64,000 nucleotides of DNA, from positions 36,783,661 to 36,847,660 of the forward strand of contig OY829541.1 of the NCBI GenBank assembly GCA_963691705.1, read 5' to 3'. Under the pieces are notes generated by a model. It searched no databases and was not told where the DNA came from. It was given only the letters and a program-made list of their open reading frames with translations. The DNA is from Viola odorata. Its lineage: Eukaryota > Streptophyta > Magnoliopsida > Malpighiales > Violaceae. Positions 32,107-44,294 of the stretch are shown piece after piece; positions within the stretch are counted from its first letter, which is position 1, and every line of letters starts with the position of its first letter. The translations under genes were made by a program, and so were the position numbers.

Positions 32107-33481
32107 TGATGGTTGCTGAAACCGTCAAAATTAAATAAATACAATCTACCATGCACACGTAGTTTAAAACAGTAGCAAATGGTAAAAGGTTCGTCCTCAG
32201 GGATTCGGTGGCAATTAAAATTCTTTGTAAACGACTAGGAATGTAACGAGTGGTAAATACCAATATTGACGTTGTTGTGAATAATTAAGAAATAGAAGTA
32301 ACAGAGAGCAATAAATGGGTGATGTGTGTGAAATCAGAGGTGGTGAATTCCCAGTGAGGATTCCAATAAGCTTATGCATTAGATTGATTGATCATCGATT
32401 CAAGTATTTTCAAAACCAAACTTACAGGCGGCTATAGAGATCAGGTTTCCACCTAGATCTCCTACTCTCTACCTATTCGAGATTTTTAAAGGTTTCCACC
32501 TATTAAGGTCCTTGATCTATTTTATGGCCTAAAAAATTCATTCTATTAGGTCTAATAAAATAACCAAATAATTCTACCGTGAGAGACCTTCCCAGGTTCA
32601 GGAGAGAGAGGTGTCTACTCCTGTAAACCAGACTCTAATTGTTTTCCAATCTGATCCGTCAATCAGTTGGTCGCCTTCGTATCTCCTTCTACAGTATAGA
32701 CTCCAATGTATCAAGAGAAGACAGTAATCATGCAAATCCTAGTGCAGTTGATCAAGCTTCAGTAGAAGTATGCATAAATTGACATTTAATTAAAACAATT
32801 AGAGATGCAAGATGGGATTTAATAACAGCGTTTAGACCTCACAATCAATTAAACATGGCTGGTAAATCCTCACAAAGAATTAGCCGATCATCATAAGGAA
32901 TAAATAAATAAAATAGATGAAAGCATAAACTAGAATTAATTAATTAAAGAGAAAGAATAGCAAATAGCGTTTTCAAGCTCCTGCTATGGGTTTGCTGTTC
33001 CAGAGAAGAAGAAAGAAATATTCGGTTCAGAGAAGAAGTGAAGAGAGAAGCCCTAGCGCTAGTCGGTTGCTATATATTAGCAATCCGATAAGTTTTAATG
33101 TTTTTAAATCTAAAAAGAAATAAAATCCGACTTGATAATAATTGTTTTAATCTCCTCTGCAACAAAATAGGAGATTAGGACTTCTAACTGAAGTGGGCTT
33201 CCGCTGGTTTAATTCTTCTAGAAGGGACAGCTGGCAGACGCGTCCCAGGTCAAAACTGCCCATATCTGACTCGCCTTATCCCAAGTCTGGGATAAGGACT
33301 GTCTCTGAACTCTTTCACCAGAAATTGCTCTTTAATAGGTAGTTTCAGCTCCAAATGAATGAATTGCTCTTCAGCAACATGTTCTGCAAGAACGGAGTGA
33401 AAAATCCGAGAATTAGCAGTATCATCATCCTAAAATAGACGTAAAAGGATGATGAAAATAAGACATTTTAGCGCTCAATCA
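32107..33481 (-). mobile_element. Solo LTR, 1375 bp, target duplication GTGTG
   Basis: The segment starts TGATGGTTGCTG and ends GCGCTCAATCA. GTGTG lies immediately on both sides (32102-32106; 33482-33486). There is no internal coding sequence, so it is best read as a solo LTR left by LTR-LTR recombination. A TATA-like CTAATATATAGC on the minus strand (about 33066-33078), followed by pyrimidine-rich leader-like sequence, suggests transcription leftward. The superfamily is uncertain. Confidence 0.7.
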
Positions 33482-33486
33482 GTGTG

Positions 33487-33991
33487 GTTCTAAATAGGAA
33501 TTTTTGACTATAAAGTAAACAATTTAGGGTTGCCCATTTTGTGAGGTTTCATATTTAGTAAGACAAATTATCTTTATAAAGTACATCTGGTGTTTCAATT
33601 AGACATGTACCTAAATTAATATAATCGTTACACATTGATGGGTCCTTTTCATGTTTATTCCGTCACTAGCTAGGTTTATAATATTTTCAAATTTTCAAAT
33701 TTTAAAACCATTGCAGCTTCCTTATTAGCTTGGTGATGCCTAGTTGACACACAAAGTGTACTATATAATTACCAAATAAATAGGGATTGGTTGTAAGAAA
33801 ATTGATGACTTTAGTGATGGGAGAAAGTTTCTACAAGGAGACAGATTGTGAGGGTTTGTAGTTGTAGGATATGGCAATAGTTTAAGATTATCATATATAA
33901 TTTTGTTGAGAGTGCGTGAATTTGTCAATAATTTAAGATTGTCGTGTTCCGGTTGGAGTTATTTTGTGAGGACTAAGAACATATATTTTTG
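33487..33991. other. No gene; AT-rich spacer
   Basis: Nothing recognisable on either strand. Confidence 0.4.
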
Positions 33992-35300
33992 AAAAAAGGA
34001 CAGATCGATACCAACATTTACTAGAAAAGATAATTTAGCCACCTATTTTTGAAATTAACCAATTTGGTACCCAACATTTCTTCGTCAGATAAATTTACCA
34101 TCCATATTCTCACTGTTAGATAATGTTACCACCATGCCACTCACTTTCATCTAACGCTGTTAAAAATTTGACACGTAACCATTATCTAATTATGTGATAT
34201 TTTTTACTGTTCTTTTTGCTGACATGGTATATATGACGTAAGTATTTTTAGAAAAATTAAAAACTTAAAACAAATTCAGAGGAGTATACATTTTATTAAA
34301 AAAATTATAGAAAAAATAATACAATTATAGAAAAGGAAAATAAATCAAAATATTCTAAAATAAGAACAAAAATGAACAAAATAAGAAAAATAATTTATGA
34401 AAGTTAGAAAACTTTTTAAAGAAGATAAATTAATAGAAAAATAATTTAAATAGGAAAAGAAGATAAAATCCAGAAAAATAATGTAATTTTAAATAATAAT
34501 AAATTTTGTAATCGAATTTTGAAAATTATAAAATATAAAACTTTGTTGAAAAACTTGAAAAAGCATAGATCAAAGCCACAAAGTCTCCTTCTTGTTGTTT
34601 GATTTAAAATTTTGAAAAAGGAAAGATAATTTTATTTTAAAAATTAAAGAAAAAATATAGTAAATTATTTAATAATAGAAAAATATAAGAAAAAAACATG
34701 GAAGAGAAAAAACTCACTCTGTATAGAGGCTAGGGATGCTAACTTCACCACTGTACACCTCATTTTTCTAGTCTTTTTTTTAGGATAGTGAGTTTGTTGA
34801 AGGGATTGAAAGGGTTAGGGACTTCGTCCAATCTTCTTCTTTTTTAAATCCTATTGGTTTGAATTTCCTAAATTTTTTATAATTTATTTTCTCATTTTAA
34901 ACTTTTTTCTTATTTTCTGGAAAATTTTCATTTGTTTTTTTCTTTTTTCGAAATTTATTTATATATATTTCTGATTTTTAATTTTTTTCTCTATTTTCTT
35001 ATGTTTCTCGATTTTTTTTTTCTGGATTTAAAAAAAATTAAGACTTTTCCCCTATTTTTATGATATTTTTATTTCTTAAAATGTTATGTGCCATGTCATT
35101 AAAAAAAATGGCACATCATTAGATAAAGGTAACGTGTTAATTATTTAACGACGTTAGTTAAAATTGAGTGGCATGGTGATAACATTGTCTAACTGCAAAA
35201 ACATGAATGACGGAGAAATCTTAGAAGCCAAATCGATTAGTTGCAAAAATGGATAGCTAAATTGTCTAATTAGATATCTTTTATGTGTCAATCTATCTTT
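33992..35300. mobile_element. Mutator-like element with about 200-bp degenerate TIRs
   Basis: Left segment 33992-34220 (landmarks CACCATGCCACTCACTTTCA, ATAATTTAGCCACCTATTTTTG, CTAACGCTGTTAA) and right segment 35080-35300, read inward (CACCATGCCACTCAATTTTA, CAATTTAGCTATCCATTTTTG, CTAACGTCGTTAA), are clear inverted copies. The AT-rich interior has no transposase. Long TIRs suggest Mutator; no 9-bp duplication could be confirmed. Confidence 0.65.
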
Positions 35301-36549
35301 ATATCACTTTTATCTTCGATATTATTTTTCCCCAATAATAATATTATTTCCTTAAATTAAGTTGCTTATAAAGATCGGAATGTATAAATTGTACATATTC
35401 TCAGAGAGAGATTAATTCGGACCAATTTGACTTTAATTATCATCCCTTTCGTCCTCCTTCTCTTTCAATCTCTTAAAAAGATAGAACGGGCACATCGACA
35501 CGTCCGTAAGGTTGCTTATGGGAAAAAAGAGAGTGTAAATTGTATCTTTTATATATTTATAAATAGGCATTGCGTTGTTGTGGCCCATCTCGATCTAATA
35601 GTAATAATATATCAAATCAATTGGCATCCATTTAGATATAACTCTTATATTTTTGTCACTTTCTATCAATCAATTCATTTTTTTGAACGTTTTTTCCACT
35701 AAGCGTGGCAATATTTTTTAAAATAAATACTTGTCAAAAAAATATCATTTGTATAACGTGGATAATGAATGAGTTGAAGTTGTTCTGCCAAGACTAAAAG
35801 GGGAAAATGTCAACAAAAAAAGTTTTGCTAATTGATGAGAAAAGTGACAACTTTAAATTTATTTGATACTTAAGAAAAGGATAAGATCCATATTAACATC
35901 GAGCCTAAATCACTTATGCCATTTTCGAATTCTTATAATTTTTTATTTATTTTTGTCTTATAGTATAAAATGTTTTGATAAGTTCAAGAAATGTTCATTT
36001 CAGTTTTTGGTCGTACTCATGTTATTTTTTTAATAGTCTTTTCAATTTCTTACAAGAATACTTTTTATAAAATTATTACAAATTAATTTTAAAAAAGATT
36101 ATGTACTCCTTATATTGCCGAGGGAGACTATTATAACGTACGTACTTATTTTAAAAAATGACTTCTTGGCTTTTTGTTTCAATGTTTTTGAAAAAAATGT
36201 CAGTTTTTATTCTTTTCTAATATAGTAAAAAATTAAAATTAATGTTGATTGAGCATATTTAACAGAGCTATTATAAGCAATTGGTTGGAGATATATAAAA
36301 AAACAGTAATTTAGAAGTCATTTTGCAAAAGATGGAAAAAGTATATTGTTTTGAATTTTAATGATATCATAATTAGAAAATATCATTATTAAAAGAAAAA
36401 AAAACCCACATAATTAATGGACACGTAGCTCATATCCTGTATATATATATATATAAAAAAAAAACTCACACCACATCAGGGTGAAAATTTACCCATATTG
36501 AACCGGTAATTTTCAAGGTTGGGGATTCAAACGGGAGAGGATAGGGATG
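35301..36549. other. No gene; AT-rich spacer with a short TA microsatellite
   Basis: A short (AT)n tract is at about 36439-36455. A 91-codon frame (35427-35702) has no recognisable domain. Confidence 0.4.
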
Positions 36550-36743
36550 TAGGGGTGTAAGAAAATCGGACCAAACCAGAAATCGAACCGGAATCAAATG
36601 TTTTTGAACAGAACTGAATTGAACCGTAATTTTTCGGTTCTGTCTGGTTCTATCCCAATAGAACAGTAAATTCCCGGTTCGGTCCGGGTCTCCGAATATA
36701 AAACTCTTAAATCGAACCATAGAACCGTTTGAACCGATTTTTT

Positions 36744-36775
<32 letters not shown>

Positions 36776-37095
36776 TCAACTATCAAAGTTTAGCTTTACT
36801 TTAGTGGTTAAATATTTGTCTTACTTTCTAAAGGCAAGGGGTTCGAATCCCCTTGGTCTCAAATTTCTATTTTTCTTTCAAATCGAAACGATGCCGTTTT
36901 GGCTCCTTCAAAACGACGTCAATTTAAAAAAAATTTAAAAAAAAAAACCGAACCGTCTGGTTTGGTTCGGTTCCAGCCATACCAGAACTGAAAATTCCGG
37001 TTTGGTTTGGTTCTAGCACCATTAGAACCAAAATTTTCCGATTCGGTCCGAATCTAGCCCAAAAACCGGACCAAACCGCCCCGTTTTCACCTCTA
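36550..37095. mobile_element. hAT-like MITE, 546 bp, with an embedded tRNA-like segment
   Basis: The ends TAGGGGTGTAAGAAAA and, read inward, TAGAGGTGAAAACGGG are flanked by TAGGGATG (36542-36549) and TGGGGATG (37096-37103), 7 of 8 bases alike. Subterminal repeats of GGTTCGGTCCGGxTCT type occur on both sides. The centre holds an (ATT)n/(AT)n run and a tRNA-like sequence. Confidence 0.75.
36791..36866 (+). ncRNA. tRNA/SINE-like segment with pol III A and B boxes
   Basis: TAGCTTTACTTTAGTGG resembles an A box. A perfect B box GGTTCGAATCC lies at 36840-36850, about 40 bp downstream. Flanking GCAAGGGG and CCCCTTGG can pair around the B box like a T-arm. The rest does not fold into a full tRNA, so I read it as a tRNA-derived SINE head rather than a functional tRNA. 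Confidence 0.5.
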
Positions 37096-37181
37096 TGGGG
37101 ATGGAGATGGTCATACCCACCCCGTTACTGTGGGTTCCCCGCCTCCCAGGTACCTTCCCCATACCCACTCACCATTATACT

Positions 37182-39420
37182 TAGGGCTGTTCATCGGAAG
37201 AACACACCCGAAATTCCAAAACCGAAATTTTGGTTGTTCGGTTTCGGAATTTTGAATTTTTGAAATTCAATTTCGGAGTTTTTGAAATCGAACTTTACTA
37301 CGGAATGGAACAAAATTTGATATTGAAATTTCGGTTAACCATTCTAACCGAAATTTTCAGACCTAGTATTTAAGCCATATTATTAAGACATTCTTTTCTT
37401 TCTTCTCCTTTGTCAACGACGACGAACCCAAAACACCCTTTAATCCAGACCTCCCACTTCTCTTCCATAGCTCGTCGCCCGATCCTCCACTCCTCCACCA
37501 ACGCTGAACCTTAAAAAATTGAGGTTTTGAAAGAAAAGTCTTGTATAAGTTGTTTTGGTAAGTTTTCGAAACTAATTTGGGGATTTGTATTTGATTTATA
37601 ACAATCATTCAATCAATCTCAATCTTTTCTAACAAACCCTAATTTTAAAAATTGGGGATTTGTATTGGTATGAGATTGACAAACTTAATCGGAGGGCACA
37701 ATTTATTTTTGTTTTTATTTTTGTTTTTGGTTTTATTTCTATTTCTGATTGTTTGTGTTACAACTAGTACTAATTGTTTGTTTGGTATGAGATTGACAAA
37801 CTTCTGATTGTTTGTTTGTATTAGTTACTAATTGTTTGTTTGTTTGTTTGTGTTACAACTAATTTATTTCTATTTTTGTTTCAGCTTTATCCAAATAGAT
37901 ACCGAGATTGTGACTCCTTTTGTTGTTGATATTGTTGTTGCTCCTTCCCAAGAGAAAGTTGGAGCAAAACCCTCAGTTGTTTCTGCTGCTACAGCAGTAA
38001 AGAAACCAAAAGTTAGATAGGCCATAACTCCAAGATTTTCAGTGTGGGCGCGATTTGTGAGTGAAGATGGTGATTCAAAAGGTAAGTGCAAATTTTGTGC
38101 TACTGAAATTGGTTGTCACCCAAAAGTACATGGTACATCTAGTTTGAAAAATCATATGAAACATGTAAACAAGTACCACACACATACACCAAATAAACAT
38201 AAATTGATATGCGGGTAAATGATGATGGGAGTAAGGCTATAGGATCTTAGAGATTTGACCAAGATTTTTGTAAGAAGACCTTAGGTCAAATGATAATTGA
38301 GGATGAACTACCCTTGAGTTTTGTAGAGAGGCCTGGTTTTAAAAAGTTTATAGCAGCAACACAAATTAGGTTTAAGGTGCCTTCTAGGTCAACTATTTTT
38401 AAGGTCTATTATCAGCTTTATATTAATGATAAAAAAATATTAATTAAAGTTCTTTCTATAGAGTGCCAAAGGGTGTGTATTACCACCGATACTTGGACCT
38501 CAATACAAAGAATTAACTATATGTGTGTAACTGCACATTTTATTGATAATGAATGGAATTTGAACAAAAAAATATTGATTTTTTGTTCAATAAGTAGTCA
38601 TAAAGGGGATGCAATAGGGAGGGCACTTGAGGTATGTTTGGAAGAGTAGGGATTGATAAGGTTTTCACAATTACAGTTGATAATGCTAGCTCTAATAATG
38701 GGGTTGTTTCACATATTAAGAAAAAAATGGTGCAGCGGGGTACTAGCATATTAGGTGGGGAATTTGTCCATGTTAGGTGGGGAATTTGCCCATGATAAAG
38801 CTTTATGTGGCTTATTGTGAGATTTATGATCCCAAAAAGAAAACTAATAAGAGGATAGAAAAATCTGGCAGTGGTAGTAATGTAACATTTCATAATGAAG
38901 AGGGAGATGAAATAAAAAATGATAGAAAATTAAGATTCAAGAGGTTAAGGTTAGAAGCTGGGGTTTTCAAGAATAGGTCTGAATTAGATTTGTATTTGCA
39001 AGAAAATGTTGTCCAGAACGAAGAGGGGTTTTCTTTTCTAGATTGGTGGAGGAAGCATTCCCCTAGGTATGGAGTTTGCAGGAGTAGAGAATGAGACAAC
39101 AATCATTGAATTGTGATTTGGATGGATGTTTGCAATTGTAATTGTAATTCCTGTTCTATATTAAACTAATTTGTAATTGTTGCTATGTAACTTGGTCTCG
39201 GATGTTTGAACTTTGATTTGAATGGAAACTCTAATTTGTGCACAATATAGAGGTTCGGAAGTTCAATTTTCTAAACTTTCGTTCCGAAATTATTTCGGAA
39301 AAAAAATTCAGTTTTTAGAAAATGAAATTTCAGAACGGAAAGGATTTTAAAAAGTTCAGAATGATCATATCCGAACTTTTAAATTTCAAAATCCTTCCAA
39401 AATTTCAAGGAACAACCCTA
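37182..39420 (+). mobile_element. hAT element carrying a decayed transposase, 2239 bp
   Basis: TAGGGCTGTTCAT at the left and AGGAACAACCCTA at the right form the inverted ends. The flanks ATTATACT (37174-37181) and ATTATATT (39421-39428) agree at 7 of 8 positions. Subterminal zones repeat CCGAAATTTTGG-like motifs. The gene inside is on the plus strand and is broken. Confidence 0.85.
37884..39094 (+). pseudogene. hAT transposase (BED finger to dimerisation region), internally deleted
   Basis: After a likely 3' splice site near 37884 the frame encodes a short N-terminus, then a BED zinc finger (GKCKFCATEIG ... SSLKNHMKHV, about 38080-38170). The hAT core follows: FDQDFCKKTLGQMIIEDELP, CITTDTWTSIQRINYMCVTA (first catalytic Asp), and TITVDNASSNNG (second Asp, about 38670). 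A direct repeat GTGGGGAATTTG at about 38755-38790 marks a deletion that removes the segment with the catalytic Glu. The C-terminal dimerisation region then resumes (NRSELDLYLQENVV; FLDWWRKHSPRY) and is itself cut short at 39094. Stops at about 38018 and 38216 and a frameshift near 38645 add to the decay. Confidence 0.85.
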
Positions 39421-39428
39421 ATTATATT

Positions 39429-39861
39429 TTTAGTTTGGCCTTTTTAAAATAAAAGGCATTGAGGAGCACGAGACCAACAACTTTCTTGTGCTATTGCAAT
39501 CAATCCTTTGTTTATATTTATATATTACACTCCATAAAATTAAAATTTGGAAAATTTTCCCTGACTGACTCTAAATTTGATCTGATTCTTATAATTTCAG
39601 TTATGTCATCAATTAACTATACTTGTAAATTTAGATTATTATTAAAAATAATAAATATGTATTAATAACATTATCAATAATTGTTACTTTTATATATAGA
39701 TTTTTTAAAGAATATCTGTAAATTTAGACTATTATTAAAAATAATAAATATATATCAATAATTGTTACTTTAATATATAAATTTTTTAAAGAATATTATA
39801 AAAATATATTTATTATTCAATATTTTTAAATTTCGGGCAAGAGACTGGGTAAAGCAAAACT
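39429..39861. other. No gene; AT-rich spacer
   Basis: A diverged direct repeat (TAAATTTAGA.TATTATTAAAA) occurs at about 39627 and 39718. Nothing else. Confidence 0.4.
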
Positions 39862-40639
39862 TATAGCGTGTTTACCTGGGAGAATTTCCCTAGAGAATTG
39901 AAATTCTCCAGTTTTTAGAAAACTGGAGAATTTTCCGAAAAACGTGTTTACTTGGCATGGTTTTCGTTTTCTGTTTGAAAACAAAAATTCTCCGTTGGAA
40001 AATCGATGAACAAATTTGGAGAACCAAAAAAAAATGTTCTCCAGTTTTCCAACCAACTCAGGGGCAATTGCAAAACTCGGTTTTCCACTTTAATGAATCT
40101 TTTTAAAACCCAATTTTGCCCTCATCTCCTCACGCTGCGTTTCTTCTTCTTCTTCTCCATCGCGACACGCTCTCCTTCTCTTCTCCACTGTCCCAATTTC
40201 TTGTTCTCCTTCTCTTTGATTTCGCGACACACTCTCCTTCTTCTTCTCCATCGCGACACGCTCTACTTCTCTTCTCCATATTCCCTATTGGCGATTGTTG
40301 ATAGGGTTTGTGCTTGCGCAGTCGTGAATCGGAGCTCGCACATCTAGTTATTGGCGATTGTTGATAGGGTTTTTAACACAGATCTGGAGGCAGCTTTTTT
40401 CTTCCCTTGAAAGGTACACCTTCTGGGTTTCTCATCCTTCCTCTCCTTCCTTTGTCTACTTTTATTTTGTATCAATTATGTGAAATAATTTCGGCTAAGT
40501 TCTTCCTTGATTTCGTGTTCTTTTGTTTGGTTTTCTGCTTTTCTTTCTGGTTCATTTTGGAGCCAATTTCTAGTTCAATTTGTGGCTGATTTTCCTTGGT
40601 AATTGTAGCTGTTTTCTTCGATTAATTTTGTGGCAAATG

Positions 40640-40975
40640 TTGGTTTAGTTGTTGCTTGAAATGCTGCTCTATTTGCTGTCGAATCGATGCTCATTTTGCT
40701 GCCAAATTGTTGCTTGAAATGCTACTCTATTTGTTGTCGAATTGATGCTCATTTTGCTGTCGAATTGTTGCTTGAAATGCTGCTCTATTTGCTACCGAAT
40801 TATTGCTTGAAATGTTGCTCAAAATGCTGCCGAATTGTTGCTTGAAACGCTTCTTAATTTGCTGTCAAAATGCTGCCGAATTGTTGCCTAAAATGCTGTT
40901 GAAATGATGCTCAAAATGTTGTCGAAATGTTGCTTAAAATGCTGCTGAATTGTTGTTTGAACTGCTGCTGATTTT
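40640..40975. repeat. Minisatellite with GAATTGTTGCTTGAAATGCT units
   Basis: Units of about 20-35 bp built on TTGTTGCTTGAAATGCTGC and TCTATTTGCTGTCGAAT recur about a dozen times with variable spacing. It lies inside the gene-capturing element, apparently within intron-like sequence. Confidence 0.7.
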
Positions 40976-41159
40976 TGAGACGAATTACCACTTGATTTGT
41001 TGCTCAATTTCTCCATAATTTCTGTTGCCACTTTCTGCTTAATGTGCGGTTGTTGTGCGGGTTAATTTCAGGGCTAATGTTTGCTTAAGTTGGTAATTAT
41101 TTGTGTGCATTGTTTCGTCTGCGTTGGTATGTTTGTTTTCGCTGGTTTATTTATGCTTG

Positions 41160-41686
41160 TTTAGGCCGTGCTTTTATTGATTTTCCTCCGCTTTTGGATG
41201 TGTGTGTTGCAATTGACAATTCTGAGATTGAAGCAGTTGATGTTCGTATTGCTGATTTGAGGTTTATTGGTAGGGAGCTTTCCCGGAGAGGTTTCGCATT
41301 GGGAAGGAAGCCTTTGAAATTGAAGGTGTTGGTTCAAGTGAATACCAGTGGTGAAGAATGTAAGTAAACCTGAATGTTTGATATGAATTAAGCTTGCTGC
41401 ATTATTATTTAATTATTCTAGTTATTGCCTTGGTTTACAGTAATGGTTTTGCAGAACGGAATGTGTCATTTTATTGGATGTCTGTTACTTAAGTGTCATT
41501 ACCTTTATGGAAGAGTTTGTAGCAAAAGAATGTGAAGTTGACCAGGTTGTGTGGAGTAAGTGGTGTTGATTTTAGTTGATGTCTGATTTCTGTTATATAA
41601 TTGCAGCAAAATCAGGTGTTGAGCCCTCAGATTGTGTGGAATTGCCATATGCAGCGACAACCTGCACCGAAATTAGGATGAGGTGA
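41160..41686 (+). pseudogene. Captured, chimeric fragment of a PROSC/YggS-type PLP-homeostasis gene
   Basis: From about 41298 the frame reads LGRKPLKLKVLVQVNTSGEE, then a GT (41360) ... AG (41606) intron, then SKSGVEPSDCVEL. Joined across the intron this matches the NTSGEESKSG region of the pyridoxal-phosphate-binding PROSC/YggS family, which buffers PLP. A whole protein is about 240 aa; only about 35 residues are here. The sequence before it (DNSEIEAVDVRIADLRF...) and after it (PYAATTCTEIRMR, stop at 41684-41686) does not match that family, so the ORF looks like a fusion of fragments from different sources. The catalytic PLP-lysine segment is absent. The correct splice sites show that genomic DNA, not cDNA, was captured. 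Confidence 0.7.
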
Positions 41687-42610
41687 GAGACCAGCTGCTG
41701 CTGCTGCATTGGCATTTAGGGGAAGAATGGATGCCACCAGCGGCGTCATGACGCCGACTTTGTAAAGAATTGGACAATTTCCAAATTTTGACGTTTTTCA
41801 TTCCTTTGTATAAATAGCTTAGCTCTTCATTTTAGTGAGCTAGCTTAGACTTTGTGTGTATTTACCCAATTACTATTACTACGTTTATGCTTGACCGATT
41901 AAATTATTATGTACAGATCGATTAATTATGAGTATTTTATTTTTTTATGGAGCAATATATACGGTACAAATAGTTTTATGTCTAACAATAAGAATTACCC
42001 ATGGTGTAGACATTTACCCCTAACCCTTTTTTTCCGAGAGAATTTTTGGAAATACTCCCATGTGTGATTGCCTATTTATTGTGAGTATTTTACCCTTTAT
42101 GAGCCAATGTATACTATACGAATAAAATTAATCTCGGCCAATAAATTTAAAATAATGAGTGGGTCCCACTAAAAATAAAATAATTAATTCATTTGGTACC
42201 TAGCATGTGACGTGTACTCTTTTTTTTCTTAGTTAATCGTGACTAAAAACAAAAATATTTTTTAGTTTTCAAAAATTTAGAAAAAATTTATTAGTTTATT
42301 AATCTTCACAAACCGAAAAAAATAATAACATTATGTTTTATTAAAAAAATAATATTGGAACAAAAATGTTCTTTGGTTTTCAAAATTTTGGAAAATAGTA
42401 CTAAGTAAACACGTTTTTTAGTTTTTCAGTTTTCCACATCAGGAAAATAGTGCGAAGTAAACAGGTTTTCTAATTTTCCAGTTTTCCATATCAGGAAAAT
42501 AGTGTGAAATAAACGCATTTTTCAGTTTTCTGTTGGAAAAAAAAAATCTCTAAATTTAAAAAATTAGCAGATTTTTAAACAGAAAATTCTCCGAAATAAA
42601 CGTGCTTTTT

Positions 42611-43859
42611 ACCGACTCCTTATCATCCCTACACACCACACGCACCACATTTAATGTAAAAGCAGATCCAAAAGCGGGTGCGAAGGACGACACTGTATTT
42701 GTTTGTATTTGGTACCCCCCATCACGTCAAAATCTGACATTAAGAATAGTGGGCCCATCTCTGACACAAGTCACACTACCACCCTGCCCTGGTAAGTGCG
42801 TGCTTTCTTACACGCGCTAGTTGAAGCGCGTGAGAACAGGTATCATTTAATGCTCAGAATCTGGCCTTTTCTTTTTCTTGTCCCTATATTAATTAGATTA
42901 CGTTTATCTGGTGTTTTGAATGCCCACATCTGTCTTTAGCTTGGCCTCTAATCTTTTGGGCTGCTCGCTTCCTAAGCTTCCTAGCTTTAGCTCCTCTCGC
43001 GATTTCAAAATCTCGAGGAGTTTGGGAACAGTGAAGTTAAAATGCGCTTGTTCTTTTCAAGATCTTCTCTACTTCTCGGGTCGAGCTATATTTATTACTC
43101 CCTCTCTTTCCTATACTTCACCAAAATCAACATCTTCAGTTATTAGTAACGTGAAATTGCAATTTAATTAGTTATTATATATTATTTTTATAATATAAAA
43201 TTATAAATTCGATCTTTTCAAGTGAAACTTATTGGAATAAGAATGATGTTTATGTTAGATTTCGATCAAACATGCAATGAAAAGACAAATAGAGAAATTT
43301 ATTTCAGGAACCAAACAATCAAATTAATAGTATAAAAATTAGAATTTGAAGTGTGTACCTTATACCTGGAAAAACTGAATACAAATTGTACATATTAAAT
43401 ACAAACCTAAAATTTTGAATCCTTTGTGATATTTAGTCACTTGAGTTTCAATCGAATCAATAAATACTGCCTTGATAAGACGAACGCCTTCTATTGGAAT
43501 TCACATTAATGAGCCGAAAATTGACAAATTTTAGTTTACTGGTACTAAAAGAACTTGTGTAATGTATAATTTAATAATGTGTTTATACTACTAAAATTTC
43601 ACTTAATTTAATTATTTAAAATATATATAATTAAATAACTAAAAATCCCTATCATGCATCCCCCGTCAAACACCCACTCGTTTCTCTAGAAAGAAGACAA
43701 ATTAGAGTAGCTATATATAACTCTTTCATGCACCCCGATGGCCCGATCATAGCAAATATAGTATATATACGCGTTCTTTAATCTATTGAGTTGTGTATCA
43801 TCTTAGGCTACCAAAAGTTTTCAAGTGGGGCTGGTGCTACGTTCTGTATAGACGAGTTA
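42611..43859. other. No gene recognised
   Basis: The frames at 42602-42820 and 42920-43171 have slightly higher GC but no domain or conserved motif I can name. Otherwise AT-rich. Confidence 0.35.
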
Positions 43860-44294
43860 GTGGGCGTTTGGCATTCTGGTTTCGTACCAGAAAGTCGGTT
43901 ATCAAAACTAAAATGTCAAAAAAAAAATGTTTGGTAACTTCTTTTTAAAACCAACTTCCAAAGAAGTTGGTTTAAAAAACCAAAGAAAACCAACAATTTG
44001 CCACTGGATGAGAATGGTCCAGTGACTCAAACCTACGGTTTCAACGAAAACACGTGAAGGAGTTTTCATTTTAATAATTTTTGGAAACCCAAAAATACCC
44101 CTCCTCATCGCGTGTCCACGATTGCAAAATATTTCAGAATCCCTAAATTCTTCTTCTCTTCTCTCTTCTCTCTTCGCCTCACGCAGCCGCTCGGAGTCAC
44201 CGTGCCCGATCTTCTTCTTCTTCGTCGTAGCAGCCTCACGCCGGCCTTCTTCTTCCTGCCTGGGTTTCTCAATTCTCTCAATCCACCTGAAACA

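Larger units (their letters stand above)
39862..42610 (+). mobile_element. TIR-bounded element with captured host gene pieces (Pack-type)
   Basis: AGCGTGTTTACCTGGGAGAA at the left pairs imperfectly with the right end, read inward AGCACGTTTATTTCGGAGAA. Subterminal TTTTCCAG/CTGGAGAATT motifs recur, with a roughly 58-bp tandem repeat at about 42370-42540. Between them lie a pyrimidine-rich leader-like region (40120-40300), a TGCTGC/TTGTTGC minisatellite (40640-40975) and spliced-gene-like sequence (41160-41686). No transposase. The borders are good to about 5 bp, and the target duplication is not clear. Confidence 0.6.

Noticed and set aside
36791..36866. Functional tRNA gene
   Set aside because: Only the B-box/T-arm part is convincing; acceptor and anticodon stems do not form, so I kept it as a tRNA-like segment.
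41805..41830. Promoter TATA box (GTATAAATAGC) inside the PROSC-carrying element
   Set aside because: No downstream coding region follows; the match alone is not enough in AT-rich DNA.
42602..43171. Possible small genes at 42602-42820 and 42920-43171
   Set aside because: No recognisable domain, splice pattern or repeat relation; base composition alone is weak evidence.
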